A stretch of DNA of 64,000 nt from Litsea cubeba. Taxonomy: Eukaryota; Streptophyta; Magnoliopsida; Laurales; Lauraceae. A model generated the notes under the pieces. It saw nothing but the letters and a program-made list of their open reading frames with translations. It did no database searches and was not told the DNA's origin. Both the position numbers and the translations under genes were made by a program. This document shows, piece by piece, positions 10,849 through 22,100 of the stretch. Each line of letters opens with the position of its first letter. Position 1 is the first letter of the stretch. The stretch lies in contig CM022955.1 of assembly GCA_012931725.1 (NCBI GenBank), forward strand, positions 10,752,885 through 10,816,884, given 5' to 3'.

Positions 10849-13299
10849 ATGGCTGATCAGGAGGACCCACCCATGACTTTGAAAGACTACATGTACCCCA
10901 CTAAGACAACTCAACCGTCCTACATCACCCTGCCTCAGACCAATGCTACATTTGAGCTAAAATCTGGCATGATCCAGATGCTCCCAGTATTCCGTGGACT
11001 AGACCAGGAAAACCCATATCAACATGTTAGGGAATTTGAGGACATCTGTGGGACCATGAGAATCAATAACATGACTGAAGAGGACCTTAAACTTAGATTA
11101 TTTCCTTTCTCCCTAAAAGAAAAGGCTAAAGCTTGGCTTTATGCCTTACAGGCCAGGTCCATCACTACATGGGACAAGCTAGTCGAAGAGTTTTACAAAA
11201 AATTCTACTCTAAGCAGAAAACCGCTTCGATTAGGCAGGCCATCAATGGATTCAATCAAATGGAAGGGGAAACACTTTGCAGTTATTTGGAACGGTTCAA
11301 GGACCACTTAATCCAGTATCCCCACCATTGATTTGAAAAAATTTGATTGGTCCAGATCGTGTATGAGGGTTTGGATTACCCTACTAAGCAAATGGTGGAA
11401 TCTTTCTGTGGTGGGCAGTTTACACAGAAGACAGCGGATGAAGCATGGACATTTTTGGAAGAAACCGCTGAAAACACATTGCAGTGGGCCCCTATCAAGA
11501 GGGAGCCCATCAAACCCACCATTCCTGAAAAAAAGGGGGATGTTCAAGATTGAACCCAAAATTGAGGCAGAGGCCAAATTGGCCACACTAGTGAGGAGAA
11601 TAGAGGCCTTGGAACTGAACCAAAAGCCTACTCCAAATACTTTGAATATACTCAGGCCATGAATGGAGGGATTGACCCAACAACTTTGGGTCAGACCGAG
11701 TCTATTGAGGAGGTGAATGCGCTTTATCAAAACACTCATTTTGATAATCGTCAGAGGTATGACCCATACTCCAACACATACAATCCAAGTTGGAGGGATA
11801 ATCCTAATTTTTCTTGGACCAAGGGTCCAACTCAGGGTGGCCCATCACAATCACATCAATTTCAACCCGTACAATTTCAGTCCAATGCCCCACTCGGTTT
11901 CCAAAATCAGCAAAATCAGCGGATAGATTCTCTTGAGGAAACCATGAAACTGTTAGCTCAGAATACCCTCCAGTTCCAGCAAAGCACTGTTCAGAGCTTG
12001 AATGCTAACATACAATCACTTGCAAAACTGGAATATCAGATGGGCCAACTGGCCAACTACATCAGTGCCAGAGACAAGGGAACCTTCCCTAGTCAACCTG
12101 AACCCGATCCCAAGGGCCAAGTCGTTCATGATATAAAAGGAAAAGGCCTGGAACAAGTCCAATCCATTATCACTCTTAGGTCAGGTACACAAGTGGATAA
12201 CAAGGTGGAACTACCCAAGGAACCTGAAGAAGAATCACGTGAGAAAATGAAAACTGAGGAACCAAGTGTGACTGCTGAACCCATATTAGAACCAGAGAAC
12301 CCAGTCAATGTTGAACCATCACCTAGTGAACCCACTCCTAGGACTTATGTTCCCAAGGCACCATACCCACAGAGGCTAGGCTCAACAAAATCAACTGTTC
12401 AGTTGGATAAAATGTTAGAAGTGTTCAAACAAGTGAGGATTAACATCCCACTTTTAGATGCGATCCAACAAGTTCCTGCCTATACCAAGTTCCTGAAGGA
12501 CCTTTGCACCTTCAAAAGAACCACCAATGTTCCCAAGAAAGCTTTCCTAGCTCAGCAAGCTAGTTCTGTTATTTCAAGTCCAATCCCAATCAAATACAAG
12601 GACCCAGGGTGTCCTACAATTTCATGCAAGATAGGGGACCATCATATTGAGCACACTTTACTAGACTTGGGTGCAAGTGTGAACCTCCTTCCATACTCTA
12701 TTTATAAAGAATTAGGTTTGGGGGAGTTGAAGAAAGCTCATGTGACCCTCCAATTGGCTGATGCTTCAATTCGATACCCAAAGGGGGTAGTGGAGGATGT
12801 CCTGATCAAAGTAGGAGAGTTCGTGTTCCCTATAGACTTTGTTGTCTTGGACGTGAATCAACCAACAAGAAATGTGGCTAAAATACCAATCATTTTAGGA
12901 CGACCATTCCTAGCAACATCCAATGCTTTGATTAATTGTAGGAATGGAGTGATGCAAATTTCGTTTGGCACCATGACAGTTCAACTAAACATCTTTAATG
13001 TGAGTAAGCAACCTCAAGATGAGGATGATGAGGTTGGTGAGGCCAGCTACTTACAAGAGTTGGTTAGAAATGTTGCTCCCCTGTTAGGCTATGAGGATCC
13101 ATTGGAGGTTTGTCTAGCACATTTTGGGAGTGATTTTGATATAGATGGCCATATTGAAAAGGTGAATGCACTGCTAGACTCAACCTCATTCATAGAAAAG
13201 AATAGGAGGCAACCTAAACGAGAGATCTTGACCTCAATTTTGAAAGGTAAGTTTGTTTGGGATCCAGGAGGAATCCATGTTAGGTGTCAAATAGGGTAG
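10849..13299 (+). pseudogene. Athila-like gag and aspartic protease, broken
   Basis: The ATG at 10849 starts MADQEDPPMTLKDYM, followed by the retrotransposon gag domain (FRGLDQENPYQHVREFEDIC, then the segment with KAKAWLYAL and FYKKFY). Two in-frame TGA codons (11329 and 11344) interrupt it. A frameshift near 11540, in A- and G-rich homopolymers, is compensated near 11640, restoring the original frame for 11659-13299. That part carries a Gln/Asn-rich spacer and a protease with LLDLGASVNLLP around 12658-12695 and the ILGRPFL segment at 12894-12914. The active site reads DLG; DSG or DTG is the general rule, although DLG is common in this lineage. The frame closes at 13299 with no polymerase behind it. 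Confidence 0.87.
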
Positions 13300-14847
13300 T
13301 TTATTTTTCTTTATTTTTATATAGATTATTATTAGTTTAGATTTTTTTTTCCTTTTCTTTTTCTAACCTTTGGACAGGGAAGCACCATGCAAAATCATCA
13401 GGTAACTTTTTTCCTTTACCTCCTGGAATTTATTTTTCCTCATGTTACATTATCATTTTCTACATTACATGCATGACATCGAGGACACTGTCTAGTTTAG
13501 GTTTGGGGGTGGGAACAAGCACACTTGTCCAATTTTAGGTATTTTTTTTCAATTTTAGGAAAACTTTTACTTTTTTTTCAATTTTAGGAAAACTTTTATT
13601 TTTTAAAAAAAATTTAGGACAATTTCTCGTTTGTGCAATATATATATATATATATATTTTTAAAAGGTAGTTTGGAAAGGAATTGATAAAATTCAACGAT
13701 GCTCGGAAATCCGGAATTTTGAAATCCTTGGAAGGAAGTGAAATGAAAGTTCAAATCTTTTCTAGAATATATCAAAATAATATTAAACTCTGTTTTCACT
13801 GAAACATGTATACATCTATCAAGATTTTGGATAGGAAGCCTTGGTGTTGAATTTAGAGTTTTTCAAGAAAGATAGGATGACTTTATGAAGTCCAGCCTTG
13901 TAAGTCTACCTGGTTCATCGGGATGGTTAGGCCGACCAAAGCCATTGGATTAATTCGGGCGAATTGAAAAAGGCTGCCGATTGTTGAGGACTGCAAAAAA
14001 AAAAAAGTGTTTAGTTAGAAGTCTTGAATAAAAAGTTTTGTGACTAGTTTGGGTTCGTAGCCCTTTTAACTCGAGCCAGTAAGCCCTTAGGGGTATTTAC
14101 ATACCTAGTGCCCTAAAGCCATCTGGTTTGGGAGTCATTGGCCGAATGCTTGTTACATGGGTTAATTAGAAAGCTTAAGGGACCTAGGCGTTGCACAGTC
14201 ACATGTGCGTGTTTGCAAAAAAAAAAAGAAAAAGAAAATAAAGATGCATCTCGCAGCCTTTGAAAATACAGTAGTGCGAAAGCCGTCATAGTAGCATTGA
14301 GAGGGAAACTTATGAGCCACTAAATCTAGGAAAGATCAGAGCATTTGAGGGAGAATTCTGTTTTCATGAAATCATAGCGGAACATTTGAAAGATTGATTG
14401 GATGTATACACTTGCACAAGGCACACAAAAGTTTGGTATTTGAATAAAAAAAGAGAAAAAAGAAAAAAGGCTTGATATTAGAAGGATGAACTGAATTTTG
14501 AAAAGTCTAAGATTTTGACTATTCTGGGCTACACAAAGAGTGTCCGAGATAACTTGATTTCCTTTTGAAAAAAAAAGTTTCTTTGTTTTTATTCCTATGT
14601 TTGTTTTTTAGGATAAATGAATTTTGTGGGTATATTCACTGCAAACCCTCACGAGGCACAACTCGTCCACTAGGGGGAACCTAGGGGTTTAAGGGCTTGC
14701 TGCATATGCTAAATGCAGTCGAGAGTGCCAGCGAAAGTGACATCATTTTTGTTTATCTGCATTTGTCTTTTTCTTAAGTTAGGTAATAAACTTCTCATTT
14801 CTTCACTTATTTTGCTCGAGGACAAGCAAAAAGCTAGTTTGGGGGTG
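13300..14847 (+). other. Non-coding 3' internal region and polypurine tract
   Basis: No open frame of note. It contains AGGTTTGGGGGTGGGAA at about 13500, a (TA)n run near 13640, and several short A-runs. It ends in GTTTGGGGGTG (14837-14847) directly before the 3' LTR, which is the expected polypurine tract. The pol genes an autonomous Athila element would carry here are absent. Confidence 0.7.
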
Positions 14848-16882
14848 TGATAAGTCCACAAAATTGTAGCTTTCATTCATCATTTTAGATGCATTTGTGG
14901 ACTTAATTAAGCTAATTGCATAGAATTACATTTAATTTCATGATTTCATGCATTTAAACATCATAGTTGGAATCTTAGTCAAATTTGGTCAAAATTCGTT
15001 ACAATCCATGACTTTTGTGAAATTAGGGTTCTCATCTCATTCTTCACCCAAAATTAGTTTTTTTTAGCATCACTAATGCATACCTGCTAATTTTGACACC
15101 AGGTGTTATTTTTGGAAAGTTGAGTATTTTTGGTGCATTAAGTAGGCATGTAGAGTCCCATGCATAGTCCATCTAGATTCCTCACACTTGATTATTATTG
15201 ACATTATTTATTTTTATTTATGTAGGAGAAATGAAGAGTGGGACCTGCATTGGTGAAACTTGAGAGAGATCAAAGGCGGGACACCCTTCATGGTGGGCCC
15301 ACATATCTTGACATCTTGGTGGAGTTGGAAAGATTGGAAATTCTCAAAGAGGAAAGAAGAAACTCAGAATTGGAAAGATGGTGTTGACTTGCTAAATTTG
15401 AAAACCAAGATCAAGAAAGAGAGAGAAAATTAGAAACTTTGCAAGGGGAGTTGAGTAGTCAAAGTTGCAAGTAAAGAAGTATGCTAAATATGGAAAGAGA
15501 ATCAAATAAGCAAGCAAAGAAAGAGTCCAAACATGCCTTGGACGTCTGACATGGGTCCCACACACCCCATTGCATGCCAAACATAGAAGTTCCCTTAATT
15601 GCCATTATTCTCGGAATTTTCAGGGACAGCAAATTGAAATAGCCATAACTTTCAAACCTAGTATCGGATTGGCGCAATCTACCCACCGTTAGAAAGCTCT
15701 TTTCGAGTAGATATCCGTGGACCTAAGATTTCATAAATCGGAGCTATATTGAGGGAGATATGACCTCAGGAAGTTGGCTGTTATAATTCCATGCGGGAAT
15801 TGCAAAAGGTTTTTAAAATTGGCAACATGAGAGATAATTGAGGAGTTCAATTTGGCAAGACTTGGAGCCCAAGAGACCACACTTAGTAACAAATCATCTC
15901 CAATTCAAATTGCAACCTAAGAAGCTTTGCTTGAAAGCTAAGCCAATAATCAAGTCATAGAATGAAAATAATTCCTTGAAAATCAAGAGGCCAAAAAGTA
16001 TAAAATAAGCATAAGGGGGCTAGAACAAAAAGCCCATTCTCCTTCATAAAGTGGCCAAGCCATTTTCTCTCTTCTTCCCCTTTCTTTCCCCTCTTCTAGT
16101 TCTAGTTCTAGTTCTCCATATTTTTTATTTTGGGTAGCTTTGGGCCTTGTCCAAGCAAGTACTTGAAGGAGAAGTTGTAAAGATGCAATCTTTAATGACA
16201 AATCAAGAAGTCTTCTTTGTAATGGCGGGCTAGTTTTGATTAGAGCGATGGATGAAGATAAGTGATTGCTTTTTATTTGTCTAGTAGTTCTAACTTGTTT
16301 ACATATCTTCATGTTTTTAATGATTAATAGACTTGTCTTCATGCCCTAGGCAAATCTCCATTCTTAATTTCTGAAAATAAAAATTGATTTTTGACTATCC
16401 ATGGTTAGGTTTGATAGGCCATGCTTAGGACTTAGATCTTTTTGATGGTTTATACTTACTTTTGATGGGTAGTGCTTAGATTGTTTTTTTATCTTTTATG
16501 AGATGAAGGAAGTTTTGGGTTTTGGATTCTATAATTAAAAAGGGGTTTTTAAAGTTAGATTTTCCAAATTAAAAACATTGATTTGTCTTTGATTTGAACT
16601 AAAAATTGGAACAAGTTAAGATTACTTGATAAATAATTGGTGGATGCTTATTGGATTCCTATGCTCTAATCACTTTCATTAATTGGTAGTTTTCATCTTT
16701 CTGAATTAGTTGCTTGTTTTTATTTCTAAATACTCAAAACTTTTCTTAATTGTTAGTTAATTAGTTTTCTTTATCTAAAAGTTTCTTTAATTAGCTCCCT
16801 GTGGATTCGACCCGTTCTTACCACTATCTCAACTAGACACCCGTGCACTTGCGGTATTTTATGATTGATAAAGATCACATCA
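14848..16882 (+). repeat. Athila-like 3' LTR
   Basis: Starts TGATAAGTCCAC and ends GATCACATCA, followed by the target duplication AGAAC. It is more than 99% identical to 7044-9077 by eye; differences cluster in the first 250 bp and the last 100 bp. Confidence 0.93.
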
Positions 16883-16887
16883 AGAAC

Positions 16888-17141
16888 TAGGTTTGAAGCA
16901 AGGAGGGGATGTAGTCTACTGTGATAGTCAGAGTGCTATGGATCTTAGCAAGAATGCTACATACCATGCCCGCACAAAGCACGTTGATGTGAGATATCAT
17001 TGGATTCGTGAGATTATCGAGAAGAATCTCATGAAGCTGGAAAAGATTCACATTGACAAGAATCCCTCTGACATGATGACTAAGGTCGTGTCTAAGGGAA
17101 AGCTGGAGCTGTGTTCAGAGTTAGCAGGACTGGACTCCTAG
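16888..17141 (+). pseudogene. Copia RNase H C-terminal part (continuation of broken pol)
   Basis: After the nested Athila-like element the Copia RNase H resumes: VVYCDSQSAMDLSKN contains the catalytic Asp of the third acidic motif, followed by ARTKHVDVRYHWIREI and a terminal TAG at 17139-17141. It joins to the sequence ending at 7043. About 45 bp later a GA-rich polypurine tract (17173-17184) precedes the LTR. Confidence 0.9.
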
Positions 17142-17185
17142 TAAGGGGTTCAGAGGCGTCTGCTATGTGGTCTGGAGGGGGAGAT

Positions 17186-17506
17186 TGTTGGGCTTAGTAG
17201 GTCCAGACCAAGTAGGTTCATGGTCATGGGTATTTTTGTAATTGTACCGGGATTTTCTTATTGACTAAGATAGGGTTTCTTGGGGAATAAGAAAGAGAAC
17301 ATTATATATATGATGTAATGTGTAACCCATGAGATACACAGACATAGACAGAAGAGTGAACCTAAAGGAGAGTCGAGTTTTCTTTCCCGTGGACGTAGGT
17401 AAGATTGCTGAACCACGTAATTCTCTTGTGTGTGATTGTCTGTCTTGTGTGGTTTATTATCCGTTCGGTCGCATTAATTCACGTTTCCGCATACACGCGC
17501 ACAACA
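17186..17506 (+). repeat. Single (3') LTR of the Tork-like Copia element
   Basis: Starts TGTTGGGCTTAG right after the polypurine tract TGGAGGGGGAGAT and ends CGCGCACAACA at the target duplication GCTGT. It is 321 bp long. No 5' partner exists in the window; only its last 33 bp are present, inverted, at 3922-3954. Confidence 0.88.
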
Positions 17507-17511
17507 GCTGT

Positions 17512-18560
17512 TACTTGGGATTATGGGTACCAAGTATGTTGGGTTATGTCTTGTATTGCTGGTTCGACATGTAAAAGTGTTGGAGAATGAATGCTACACC
17601 CATCAGTGCAGGGACGTACCTTTTAGTGAGGTATGAGAAGACATTGCCGGTTATCTCCTAGTGTCCTGGTGGCTCGAGTTCTACGGAATCAAGGCCAAGG
17701 TGGCGATTGTTGGGTTTATGTCTTCTATTTCGGATTTACCGGAGTGGTCTATTGGGTTAAACAATGACCCGGTTTAGGGTCCAGGGTATTTGGTCTTTGT
17801 ACAGAGGCCGTAGATTACATATATGATGTAATCTGTAACCCTGGACTCTGAAGAGAGTTAAGATGTAAATGTTGCTCTCTTGCAGTGGACGTAGGCGGTC
17901 TTGTCGAACCACAGAAAATCCTCGTATCTCTCTTGTGTGGCATAATTGATTGATCGCAGGTTTCGCGCTTCCGCAGCACGCGCACAACAACTGGTATCAA
18001 AGCTGATGTGGACCAAGCTATTATGCTGTTGTGTTCGTTACCACCTTCATATGAATATTTTGTTGATGCCATGATGTATGGTAGAGAAACTCAATTCATG
18101 GAGGATGTTGAGTCAGCCTCAAACTCTAAGGAGTGGAAGAAAAAGGTTTGGCTGAAAATGATGGTTCGGGTGAGGGTTTGGTAGTACGAGAAAGAAATAA
18201 AGACTTCAGTAGTAGAGGCGAACATAGATTTGAGTCTAGATCCAATAGGAAAAACATTGAATGTTATTATTGCCATAAGAAAGGGCACATCAGAGAAGAT
18301 TGTCCTTAAAGGCAGAGGAAAGGGAAAGAAATAGAAGATTCGTCATCTGATGATCCAGTTAGTGTTGCAGATGGAAGATCAGATTATGATTTCGACGGTG
18401 CACTTAATTTCTGTGACTATAAATGGTATTTGTCGTCAGGATGAATGGATTCTTGATTTAGGTTGTTCCTACCACTTGTATCCCAATAGGGACTGGTTTA
18501 CCACTATATATAACCCATCAATAAAAGAACTTAATGTTAATAAAAGAACTTAATGTTTGT
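17512..18560 (+). mobile_element. Permuted Copia remnant (internal 3' end - LTR - internal 5' end), copy A
   Basis: A 282-bp LTR (17708-17989, TGTTGGGTTTATG to GCGCACAACA) is preceded by what looks like the 3' end of an element (polypurine-like AAGGCCAAGGTGGCGAT, 17691-17707). It is followed by a Met-tRNA-type primer site TGGTATCAAAGC (17992-18003). The primer site joins directly to mid-gag coding sequence, so the gag start is deleted. The same arrangement in copy B shows it predates the duplication. It belongs to the same broad Tork-like group as 3922-17506. Confidence 0.75.
18004..18560 (+). pseudogene. Copia gag and protease fragment, copy A
   Basis: Reading frames broken by stops encode part of the UBN2-type gag (LLCSLPPSYEYFVDAMMYG), a zinc knuckle CYYCHKKGHIREDC at 18262-18303, and the start of protease (WILDLGCSYHLYPNRDWF). 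The protease motif has DLG where copy B has DSG. Nothing of integrase or polymerase follows. The sequence ends near an 18-bp direct repeat (AATAAAAGAACTTAATGT) at about 18520-18560. Confidence 0.78.
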
Positions 18561-18657
18561 GAATGTCATTATGTAGTTCACATTGGGTGAATAACATAAC
18601 AATTTGTCGATCCAGTAGGAGAGTTATTGATAAGTAGATTGGATAAAATACCCCATT

Positions 18658-18852
18658 TGTTATAAAAGAGAAAGACCAAGAGAAAGAAGATTAGAGGAAG
18701 AAGAGAGAGCCTTTCTGATATCTCATTAACTGTGTCTAAATACATAGGGAGAGAGCCTATTTATAGGCAAAGTAAACTAAAAAGGAGGAACCCTAATTCT
18801 AACCCTATCTTATCACAAGTGGGCATCCACCCAAGATCCATATCTTATAACA
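18658..18852 (-). repeat. 3' LTR of minus-strand Copia element
   Basis: 195 bp, TGTTATAAAAGAG to CTTATAACA, with a TATTTATAGG box and direct identity to 23849-24043 except two substitutions. Confidence 0.95.
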
Positions 18853-19136
18853 CTCCCCCTTGGATGACCACCATTTAATGACAGTTGCCTCATTAAAAAC
18901 CTTGCTAAGGAAAACCCAGTGGGAAAAACCAAAGCGAAGGGAAAAAGAGTACAACATTCTTCAAGATCATTGAAATGGTGTTGGACGTGCATAATGCTGC
19001 CTCGTTAAAACCTTAACTAGGAAAACCCAGTGGGATAAAACCTAGGAAAGGAAAAAGAGTACAGCGCACAAATGTCCTGGGAAGCATACTTCAGGATGCT
19101 CCCTGATAAACTGCTCCCCCTGATGATTGCAACCAT

Positions 19137-22100
19137 TTACATAGTTTGATGATGAACTCTTCGCATGCCAATCTCATATACAAACTTCTGGAATACTGAT
19201 TTTGGCAAAGATTTGGTAAATAGATCAGCCAGGTTGTTACTCGAACAAACTTGTTTGACTTCAATTTCATTGTTCTTCTGAAGTTCATGAGTGAAGAAGA
19301 ACTTTGGTGCTATATGCTTAGTCTTGTCTCCTTTAATAAAACCTTCTCGAATTTGTTTTATGCATGCTTCATTATCTTCATAGATAACATTTGGGATACC
19401 TGCAATAGAAGGTAATTGACAAGAACTACGAACATGCTGAATCAAGGATCTTAGCCATACACATTCCCTACTGGCTTCATAAAGAGCCAAAATCTCAGCA
19501 TGGTTAGAGGAGGTAGCTACCAGAGTCTGTTTAGTAGAACGCCAAGAAATGGCGGCATTACCATTTAGAAACACATAACCTGTCTGTGATCGACCCTTAT
19601 GAGGATCAGAGAGATAACCTGAATCTGCATATCCTGTAAAACTGGAATCTATAGGATTATAAGAATAAAATATTCCTAAATCAGTTGTTCCACGCAAATA
19701 TCGTAGGATATGTTTAATACCAACCCAGTGCCTTTGAGTTGGTGCGGAGCTATATCTGGTAAGTAGATTCACAGAAAATGCAATATCCGGTCTAGTGCAT
19801 TGTGCTAAGTACATCAGGGCTCCAATAGCACTTAAGTATGGTACTTCTTGACCCAAAACTTTTTCATTTTTTTCAATAGGACGGTATGGATCTTTCTGTG
19901 TATCAAGAGACCGGACGACCATGGGTGTGCTTAATGGGTGTGCTTTGTCCATACCAAATCGTTTTAAAACCTTCTCGGTATAATTAGATTGATGGACCAA
20001 CATCCCATTAGAATTTCTCTCGATTTGCAACCCGAGACAGAATCTTGTTTTTCCAAGGTCTTTCATTTCAAATTCTTTCTTTAAACAATCAGCAGTTTCT
20101 TCGAGCTCTTCTGGAGTCCCTACCAAATTGATATCATCCACATAAACTGCTAATATTGCAAATCCCTTCATGAATTTCTTTATAAATAGACACGGGCAAA
20201 TAGGATCGTTTGCATACCCATTTTTAGACAAGTATTCACTAAGACGATTGTACCACATTCTTCCGGATTGCTTCAGGCCGTACAATGATCGCCTCAATTG
20301 GATTGAGTATGTACTCCTTGGCTTTGCTTCAGGCAAAGGAAATCCTTCCGGGATTTTCATGTGAATTCTAGTGTCTAAGTCCCCATATAAGTAAGCAGTT
20401 ACAACATCCATGAGTCGCATTTCTAGATTTTGAGAAACTGCTAAACTTATCAGATATCTGAAAGTTGTTGTATCTATGACAGGGGAGTATGTTTCCTCAT
20501 AATCAATCCCAGGTTTCTGCAGGAAACCTTGTGCCACTAATCGTGCCTTATATCTGGTAATTTCATTCATTTCATTCCGTTTTCTTACAAACACCCACTT
20601 GTAACCTACATGGTTAACATCTTTTGGGGTTTGTACTATAGGTCCGAACACACCACGTTTATTGAGAGACTCTAACTCTGCTTTGATGGCACTTTCCCAT
20701 TTTGGCCAATCATTTCTTTGTCGACATTCATTTATAGAACGTGGTTCTGTGTCCCAATCATCATCATCATTTACCTTTGATATTTGTGTAGCTATCGCAT
20801 ATGCAAATGCGTCATCGATGACAATATCATTTCTATTCCATCTCTCTTTTGAATAATTGTAAAATATAGAGATCTCTTCATTATCCGGTACCGGTGCCTC
20901 TTCAGGGGCTTCCAAAGTCTCACCAGGGACTTCCATTATTCTAGAGAGAACGGATTTTGTCATAACCTCTTCAGGAGCGTTACGTGCCTCTTCGGGAGGA
21001 ACCTCTTCAAGAGTGTTACGTGCCTCTTCGGGAGGACATGATGATGATTGCTCATTTCTCCTTTTCCGCGGAGTTGAGTCCTTTGAACCTATAGGTCTGC
21101 CACGCTTCTGGCGTATTGCAGATTCTTTTGCGGTTGTATTTTGATTTTGTCCTACAGGGACATTAATCCTGGCAGGTGTATTCATAGCGGGCACATGTGA
21201 TTTTGTCACCTTTGCTGCATCGTTAAATGCATCAGGTAATCTGTTTGCAATTTCTTGTAAGTGCACAATTCTCCGGACTTCATTTTCACATTGTGAAGTT
21301 CGTGGATCCAAATGAGACAGAGTGGAAGTATTCCATGTTAATTCTCGTCGTTCTTCAGGAACAGGTCGTTCTACAGGAACTATGTTATCTCCCCCTAACG
21401 GCGGGAATATTGTCTCATCGAATTGACAATCTGGAAAACGAGCAGTGAAGACATCTCCTGTCATTGGTTCTAGATATCGAATAATTGAGGGAGAGTCATA
21501 ACCTACATAGATTCCCAATCTACGTTGTGGTCCCATCTTAGTATGCTTAGGAGGTGGGATTGGGACTTGAACTGCACAACCAAACTTGCGCAAGTGAGAG
21601 ATATTGGGTTGATGTCCGGATGTAAGTTGTGCAGGAGAAAATTGATGATAGGCTGTGGGTCGAAGTCGAATTAACATTGAAGCATGCAACACAGCATGTC
21701 CCCATGCACTAACTGACAATTTGGATTGCATCAGCAGAGTCCTAGAAATGAGTTGGATGCGCTTAATCATGGATTCAGCTAAGCCATTCTGGGTGTGGAC
21801 ATGGGGGACAGGATGTTCGACAACAATTCCTATAGATGAACAAAAATCATCAAAAACCTGTGATGTAAATTCTCCTGCATTGTCAAGTCTTATAGACTTA
21901 ATGGGAGAATCAGGGAAATGAGCCCTAAGTTTGATTATTTGAGTTAATAGACGGGCAAATGCTATGTTCCTAGTTGAAAGTAGGCAAACATCAGACCAAC
22001 GGGTGGAGGCATCAATCAAAACCATAAAATATCTAAAAGGTCCACTATGGGGATTTATGGGTCCACAAATGTCACCTTGTATCCTTTGCAGAAAGGATGG

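Larger units (their letters stand above)
7044..16882 (+). mobile_element. Athila-like Gypsy retrotransposon, gag-protease only
   Basis: This 9839-bp element is inserted in the Copia RNase H region and flanked by exact 5-bp duplications AGAAC (7039-7043 and 16883-16887). LTRs of about 2034 bp (7044-9077 and 14848-16882) start TGATAAGT and end CACATCA and differ at only about 14 positions by eye, so insertion is recent. A primer site TGGCGCCGTTGCCGGGGA at 9084-9101 is the type used by Athila-like elements. The internal 5.8 kb holds a damaged gag-protease frame but no reverse transcriptase, RNase H or integrase. It resembles the class of plant elements with terminal repeats and gag alone, which depend on a partner for replication. 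Confidence 0.92.
3922..17506 (+). mobile_element. Tork-like Copia retrotransposon with inverted U5 at its 5' end
   Basis: The insertion is bounded by target duplications GGTGT (3917-3921) and GCTGT (17507-17511); copy B shows the uninterrupted site near 35750. The right end has a normal polypurine tract and a 321-bp LTR (17186-17506). The left end has no LTR, primer-binding site or 5' gag. It starts with 33 bp that are the reverse complement, with one mismatch, of the last 33 bp of the LTR, and these run straight into the 3' part of gag. The pol region is broken by stops and frameshifts and split by the Athila-like element at 7044-16882. The RNase H sequence and the Met-tRNA-type primer site in the related copy fit the Tork/Tnt1 lineage. 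Confidence 0.87.
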
